16,976 bases of DNA, from NCBI GenBank assembly GCA_004028745.1, contig RAZP01000047.1:1-16976 (forward strand), read 5' to 3'. The translations under genes were made by a program, and so were the position numbers. The notes beneath the pieces were generated by a model. That model had not been told where the DNA came from, searched no databases, and saw nothing but the letters and a program-made list of their open reading frames with translations. Shown here in pieces: positions 13,497 through 16,976 of the stretch (its first letter is position 1; the number at the start of each line of letters is the position of its first letter). The DNA comes from Prosthecochloris sp. (GTDB taxonomy: Bacteria > Bacteroidota > Chlorobiia > Chlorobiales > Chlorobiaceae).

Positions 13497-13515
13497 GAGA
13501 TGCCGCAGGCATCTC
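13497..13515 (-). terminator. Hairpin at the end of the GNAT gene
   Basis: GAGATGCC (13497-13504) and GGCATCTC (13508-13515) are exact inverted copies with a 3-nt loop. The arm overlaps the stop codon of the minus-strand gene (13516-13514). No T run follows on the minus strand, so it is at best a weak terminator. Confidence 0.35.
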
Positions 13516-14647
13516 AAAGCTCTTTCTCGTATATAACATACTCCTTATAGGGAATTCCACCGATCACTTTTGCGAGTTTGCTCATGGCTTCATTGGACTT
13601 AAGCACCCAGCTCATTTCGCTGGAGTAAAGGCCGTATTTTCCCCCGTATTCGGAGATCTGGGCATTGAGGATACTGTCTATACCTTTGTTCCGATATTCC
13701 GGCAAAACCCCCATAGTAATTGTTCTGAAGGCTGAAATGTTCCTGCCATACCACCAGAATTTCAGAAGCCCCCATGGAGTGAAGGGATTGCCATTGACAT
13801 GTTTGAGCGGAATGTTCATGTCAGGCAGGGTCAGTGAAAAACCGATAGGTTTGCCATCTTTATCTTCGACAAAGTAAATAAAATGTTCCTTGGCAACCGC
13901 TTTCATGCTTTTTGCCATGAAAGCAAACTCCTTGTCGGTCACCGGAACAAAGCCCCAGTTTTTTTCCCAGGCACTGTTGTAAATATGTCTTATTCTCACC
14001 ACTTCATTTTCAAAATCCTTCATATTGATGGTTCTGACCGAAAGCTGCTCACGCTTCATGACATGCTGCGCGATCCTGCTGAGGCGTTCGATATCGATCA
14101 GATCCTGATCGATGTACCATGCAAGAAGCTCCTGTCCTATCTTGTGTCCGGCATTTGTCACCAGGTTATTGTAATACTGAGGATTGTACAGCATCAGAAA
14201 CACCGGCGAGCTGTCAAAACCTTTCACCAGCATACCGCACTGATCGTTCATCGAAGGACTGACAGGACCTCTCATGGCGTCGAGCCCTTTTGCTTTCAGC
14301 CATTGTGACGCCGCATCAAAAAGCGCGTTGGCAACATCCTGGTCGTTGAAACATTCAAAAAAGCCCCAGAACCCGGTCTTGTCATTGTGGATCTCGTTAT
14401 GCCTTCTGTTCTCTATTGCCGCGATCGTCCCCGCAATTCGTCCGTTCTTCCAGGCGGTAAACAAGGCGATATCGGCATGATCGTAGAGCGGATACTTTTT
14501 CTTGTCGAGAGTTTTCATGTAATCGACAATAACAGGCGGCACCCAGTACTTGCTCAGTTCAGGCTCATTCCTGTACACCTTCCAGGCAAATTTTATAAAC
14601 TGCTTTCTTTCTTTTCTGCTTTGAACACGCCTGATTTCGACAGACAT
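13514..14647 (-). CDS. GNAT-like N-acyltransferase domain protein
   Basis: A 377-residue cytoplasmic protein. The C-terminal half carries a GNAT-type acetyl/acyl-CoA site: TITMGVLPEYRNKGID, where V-P-x-Y-R-x-K-G resembles motif A. The N-terminal part (IRRVQSRKERKQFIKFAWKVYRNEP, given here only to show the conserved F-x-x-x-x-W-x-x-Y spacing) and WVPP resemble the E. coli YghO-type family from memory. No signal peptide or membrane helix is visible. ATG 14647 is preferred over the TTG at 14680, which lies in unconserved sequence. The substrate is unknown. It stands between a terminator on its upstream side and the convergent nickel operon, so it is probably transcribed alone. Confidence 0.75.
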   Translation of the reverse strand: MSVEIRRVQSRKERKQFIKFAWKVYRNEPELSKYWVPPVIVDYMKTLDKKKYPLYDHADIALFTAWKNGRIAGTIAAIENRRHNEIHNDKTGFWGFFECFNDQDVANALFDAASQWLKAKGLDAMRGPVSPSMNDQCGMLVKGFDSSPVFLMLYNPQYYNNLVTNAGHKIGQELLAWYIDQDLIDIERLSRIAQHVMKREQLSVRTINMKDFENEVVRIRHIYNSAWEKNWGFVPVTDKEFAFMAKSMKAVAKEHFIYFVEDKDGKPIGFSLTLPDMNIPLKHVNGNPFTPWGLLKFWWYGRNISAFRTITMGVLPEYRNKGIDSILNAQISEYGGKYGLYSSEMSWVLKSNEAMSKLAKVIGGIPYKEYVIYEKEL

Positions 14648-14683
14648 AATGACATGGAATATGGGGTTAACAAAGGGCAACGA

Positions 14684-14707
14684 AACAAAAGCCCCCTAAA
14701 AGGGGGC
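14684..14707 (-). terminator. Rho-independent terminator of the DUF2892 transcript
   Basis: On the minus strand GCCCCCT (14707-14701), loop TTT, AGGGGGC (14697-14691), then TTTTGTTT (14690-14683). It lies 27 nt after the DUF2892 stop and just before the GNAT gene. Confidence 0.8.
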
Positions 14708-14733
14708 CTTTGATCAGCCTTGCCGGACACCAT

Positions 14734-14937
14734 TTATTTAAAAGCATTACCCGGCTCAACTCCAGCCGCCTTGAGAATCTTGGCCAGAGGACAGAATCCG
14801 GTAAAGGCTGCCTGAAACATATTCAGTCCAACGAATCCGGCAAACAAATACCAGTAAGGGCTGACAAAATACCCAAGCAGTAAACTTGCCAATATAAAAA
14901 AACCGGCTATGGCAAAAACAAGACGATCTATATTCAT
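14734..14937 (-). CDS. DUF2892 (YgaP-type transmembrane) small protein
   Basis: A 67-residue inner-membrane protein with two hydrophobic helices (about 6-24 and 28-45) and the family motif GFCPLAKIL with Cys49 near the C-terminus. In YgaP-like proteins this domain follows a rhodanese domain; here it stands alone, as it often does. The start ATG 14937 is set by AAGGAG at good distance upstream; a longer reading from 14967 would include that ribosome binding site. It follows the DAHP synthase gene by 54 nt on the same strand and has its own terminator, so the two may share a transcript. A role in sulfur transfer is only a family-level guess. Confidence 0.85.
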   Translation of the reverse strand: MNIDRLVFAIAGFFILASLLLGYFVSPYWYLFAGFVGLNMFQAAFTGFCPLAKILKAAGVEPGNAFK

Positions 14938-14991
14938 AATGGTGCTCTCCTTGTGATAGTTAAACATTACATGTTTTACTTCAAACCAAAA

Positions 14992-16059
14992 TCAGGCTTC
15001 TACACCGGAATACACTGCATGAAGCTTCATAGCTCCGTCGCGCAGGAGCTCTACCGTCTCTTCCCACGAGATACATGCATCGGTAATTGAAATCCCGTAT
15101 TGCAAGTCTGCCGGATTATCAGGGAACGGCTGATTACCACAGAGAAGATTGCTTTCAATCATTACACCGAGAATGCTCATGGTACCACTGACCCGCTGCT
15201 CGATGATACTATTCCATACTTTCGACTGTTGTTCATGCTTTTTGCCTGAGTTGGCATGGCTGCAGTCAACCAGAAGATTTTTGGAAAGCCCTGCCTTTTC
15301 AAGGCGCCGTTCAGCATCAGCAATATTATCCGCGTCATAGTTGGGACGTCCTGAACCTCCACGAAGCACCATATGACCGAACGGGTTGCCGGTTGTCGTA
15401 ATGACGCTGCTGTAACCTTCCCCGTCGATTCCCAGAAAACTATGTTGGTGCATTGCCGAGCGTATAGCGTCTATGGCAACCTGGACCCTGCCGTCAGTTG
15501 AATTCTTGAAACCTACGGGCATAGAAAGACCGCTTGCCATCTGGCGGTGCGTCTGAGACTCGATTGTCCTCGCACCGATCGCTGCCCAGCTCACCAGGTC
15601 AGCTACATACTGAGGAGTAAACGGGTCGAGGAACTCAGTCGCCGCCGGCAATCCCAGCGCGTTAGTATCGAGAAGAAGCTTACGGGCATAATACAACCCA
15701 TGCTCTATATCAAATGATCCATCAAGGTGAGGATCATTGATAAAACCTTTCCAGCCGATTGTTGTTCTGGGTTTTTCAAAATATACCCGCATGATGATAC
15801 AGAGATCGTCCTTCAGTTTTTCACGCAGGTCTTTCAAGCGGCGAGCATACTCCATAGCCGCATTAATATCGTGAATGGAACATGGACCGACAATAACCAG
15901 AAGCCTGGAATCCTTGCCGGTTAAAATAGCTTCCACCTCCCGCCGCCCTTTGACGACGGTATCGGCAACACCCTCCGTCACCGGAAGCTTTTCTTTCAGC
16001 ACACGGGGGGTTGTTAACCGTATAATATTTGAAACTCGTAAATCCTGTAACCGCTGCAT
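14992..16059 (-). CDS. aroG: 3-deoxy-7-phosphoheptulonate synthase (DAHP synthase, class I, AroG/F/H type)
   Basis: Condenses phosphoenolpyruvate and erythrose 4-phosphate, the first step of the shikimate pathway. The 355-residue protein has all metal ligands at E. coli AroG positions: Cys60 (GPCSIHD), His268 (DCSHANS), Glu302 (MIESNL) and Asp327 (ITDACISW). Substrate motifs EKPRTTIGWKG (95-105), ATE (140-142) and THRQMASGLSMPVGFKN (170-186) are intact. Which aromatic amino acid inhibits it cannot be told from the sequence here, so the letter G is nominal. ATG 16059 gives the normal N-terminus. The 5' leader of about 200 nt can fold (see 16103-16158) and may regulate expression. Confidence 0.95.
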   Translation of the reverse strand: MQRLQDLRVSNIIRLTTPRVLKEKLPVTEGVADTVVKGRREVEAILTGKDSRLLVIVGPCSIHDINAAMEYARRLKDLREKLKDDLCIIMRVYFEKPRTTIGWKGFINDPHLDGSFDIEHGLYYARKLLLDTNALGLPAATEFLDPFTPQYVADLVSWAAIGARTIESQTHRQMASGLSMPVGFKNSTDGRVQVAIDAIRSAMHQHSFLGIDGEGYSSVITTTGNPFGHMVLRGGSGRPNYDADNIADAERRLEKAGLSKNLLVDCSHANSGKKHEQQSKVWNSIIEQRVSGTMSILGVMIESNLLCGNQPFPDNPADLQYGISITDACISWEETVELLRDGAMKLHAVYSGVEA

Positions 16060-16102
16060 TCTCTTCTGAAATAGATCCTGCTTTCGTCATAAAGGCAGCT
16101 TG

Positions 16103-16158
16103 AAAAACCGTTGAGAGCAACACATGGTGCTTATCTCCGACACAACCGGGATCAAGGT
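16103..16158 (-). promoter_or_regulatory. Possible folded leader of the DAHP synthase gene
   Basis: On the minus strand GTT (16146-16144), GAG (16137-16135) and AGCA (16131-16128) can pair with the continuous arm TGCTCTCAAC (16119-16110), leaving bulges of 6 and 3 nt. GGTTTTT (16109-16103) follows, like an attenuator. The bulges make it weak evidence, and no leader peptide with aromatic codons was identified. Confidence 0.25.
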
Positions 16159-16271
16159 TTTTTGAAAAGCCCGCGATAGCAGGGAAGATAAAAAAAGTCA
16201 GTAATAAATAATCATCAATCGGAATAATAAATTCCGCCCTTTCATGGCATGGGGCAATGAGTTCGGACAAT

Positions 16272-16305
16272 AAAAAAACCCGCCCTGTTAAAGAGCAGGC
16301 TTTTT
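16272..16305 (-). terminator. Terminator of the arsA gene
   Basis: On the minus strand GCCTG (16300-16296) pairs with CAGGGC (16287-16282, one bulge), with flanking A and T runs (16305-16301 and 16278-16272) that extend the stem or form the T tract. It lies about 30 nt after the arsA stop and may work in both directions. Confidence 0.6.
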
Positions 16306-16331
16306 ATTTCAAAACCGGTTCCAGCTGTCTG

Positions 16332-16976
16332 TTATGCTTCAGCCTCTTCTTCTTTTGTGAAATCAACTGCGAGCCAGCCCTCTTCAAAGCTTGCACCGGT
16401 CGATTCCAGACCGGCAATGAAGATTGGAAGAGCAACGATCTTCTGGTAATCACCGATCCTGATAGTAAGATCGTCACCCAGCTTGAGAATCTTTGGCTCG
16501 ACACCCATATCTTCCATGAAAGGCAGCCTTACCCTTACTTTATAATGCCCGTCGTGCACCTTCTGGATATCGATAGGATCTTCCTTGAAAAAGATTTCTA
16601 TCGGATCCTTTTCACCATATACTTTCTCACCAACCTGTCTCAACATGTCGAGGCCGACAACTTCCTGGTCGAACAGCGGAACCTGGCCGATCGGAATAGG
16701 AGCAAAAGCATCATTGATCTGATTGATGTAGTTCTGCTGAATATCCCTCCACTTCCTGAAGTAAGGATCTTCCGTGTGATCCGGCATTACCCTGTTGATG
16801 GTGATACTGTCTACAGTGATTCCGTAAAGGTTCAGATAGGTAAGAGCTCTCATGGACTCCTTGATAACCATCTTCTCCGGGTTCATAACCAGACGAACCG
16901 TTGTTTTTGAGCCGTCTGCAAGCAGATCGATGATTCCTTCGGTGGAAGCAAACAGGTTGTCGACTTTGTCATATAC
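16332..16976 (-). CDS. ArsA-family ATPase with HSP20-like C-terminus (5' end outside window)
   Basis: The 214 C-terminal residues are visible; the P-loop half is outside the window. RLVMNPEKMVIKESMRALTY corresponds to the ArsA/Get3 segment after switch II, where the family has V-x-x-P-E and a helix starting with x-x-E-x. ITINRVMPD is the usual strand with the nucleotide-base contact Asn-Arg. The last 75 or so residues (from DGHYKVRVRLPFMEDMG) form a small beta-sandwich like HSP20/alpha-crystallin, known as the ArsA_HSP20 tail of bacterial ArsA homologues. No ars operon genes are nearby, so arsenite export is unlikely; a Get3-like chaperone role is one possibility. The ATG at 16886 is internal, since the frame stays open to the window edge. 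Confidence 0.85.
   Translation of the reverse strand, partial: VYDKVDNLFASTEGIIDLLADGSKTTVRLVMNPEKMVIKESMRALTYLNLYGITVDSITINRVMPDHTEDPYFRKWRDIQQNYINQINDAFAPIPIGQVPLFDQEVVGLDMLRQVGEKVYGEKDPIEIFFKEDPIDIQKVHDGHYKVRVRLPFMEDMGVEPKILKLGDDLTIRIGDYQKIVALPIFIAGLESTGASFEEGWLAVDFTKEEEAEA

Larger units (their letters stand above)
13166..13513. other. Repeat-rich spacer between convergent cbiO and GNAT genes
   Basis: No gene is supported in these 348 nt. In order they hold an IS-end-like 24-nt segment starting TGTCCCGTCC and ending GTTGACA (13237-13260), a large inverted repeat (13319-13385), a small perfect hairpin (13403-13424) and the start of a palindrome that crosses the GNAT stop codon (13497-13515). 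The mixture looks like an accumulation of dispersed intergenic repeats. Confidence 0.5.

Noticed and set aside
15863..16270. 135-codon minus-strand frame over the start of the DAHP synthase gene
   Set aside because: It overlaps the conserved start of the enzyme in another frame and has no family features. Its upstream part was considered as a leader peptide, but no run of Phe, Tyr or Trp codons was seen.

Overview
The window looks like a green sulfur bacterium (Chlorobi, family Chlorobiaceae). This is inferred from gene content: an ArsA-type ATPase fused to an HSP20-like tail, an amtB-glnK-TorF porin set, a NikR-linked nickel ECF transporter, a lipoprotein ApbE, and palindromic intergenic repeats of a kind I associate with that group. 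No rRNA, tRNA or CRISPR array was seen, so the taxonomy rests on proteins remembered rather than searched.

Region 1 (1-2626) is foreign DNA. On the minus strand it is a short integron gene-cassette array: an unknown 365-residue protein (1515-2612), its complete attC site (1432-1511), then an aadA aminoglycoside nucleotidyltransferase (622-1428). The aadA stop codon lies inside the first core site of a second attC. That second attC is cut off by the right end of an IS110/IS1111-type insertion sequence, whose transposase C-terminus enters from the left edge (1-291). This matches the known IS1111-attC group. The IS 3' noncoding stretch (292 to about 598) is where such elements encode their guide (seeker/bridge) RNA. 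No integrase gene is visible where one would be expected (beyond 2626). A good sigma70-type promoter at 2754-2782 points into the array.

Region 2 (2952-6395) is chromosomal housekeeping. apbE (+) and pgi (-) converge on a 142-bp ERIC-like palindrome that includes the pgi stop codon. Upstream of pgi is an RsbW-like ATPase (-).

Region 3 (6628-9200) is a nitrogen block on the plus strand: amtB, a P-II gene with serine at the usual uridylylation position, and a TorF-type porin, closed by a rho-independent terminator. Region 4 (9258-13165) is a nickel module: nikR, then nikK, cbiM/nikM, nikL, cbiQ/nikQ and cbiO/nikO. The last four genes overlap by 4, 11 and 4 nt. The leader in front of nikR is rich in inverted repeats.

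Region 5 (13166-16976) holds minus-strand genes after a repeat-rich convergent spacer: a GNAT-like protein, a DUF2892 membrane protein, class I DAHP synthase, and the 3' part of an ArsA-family ATPase gene.
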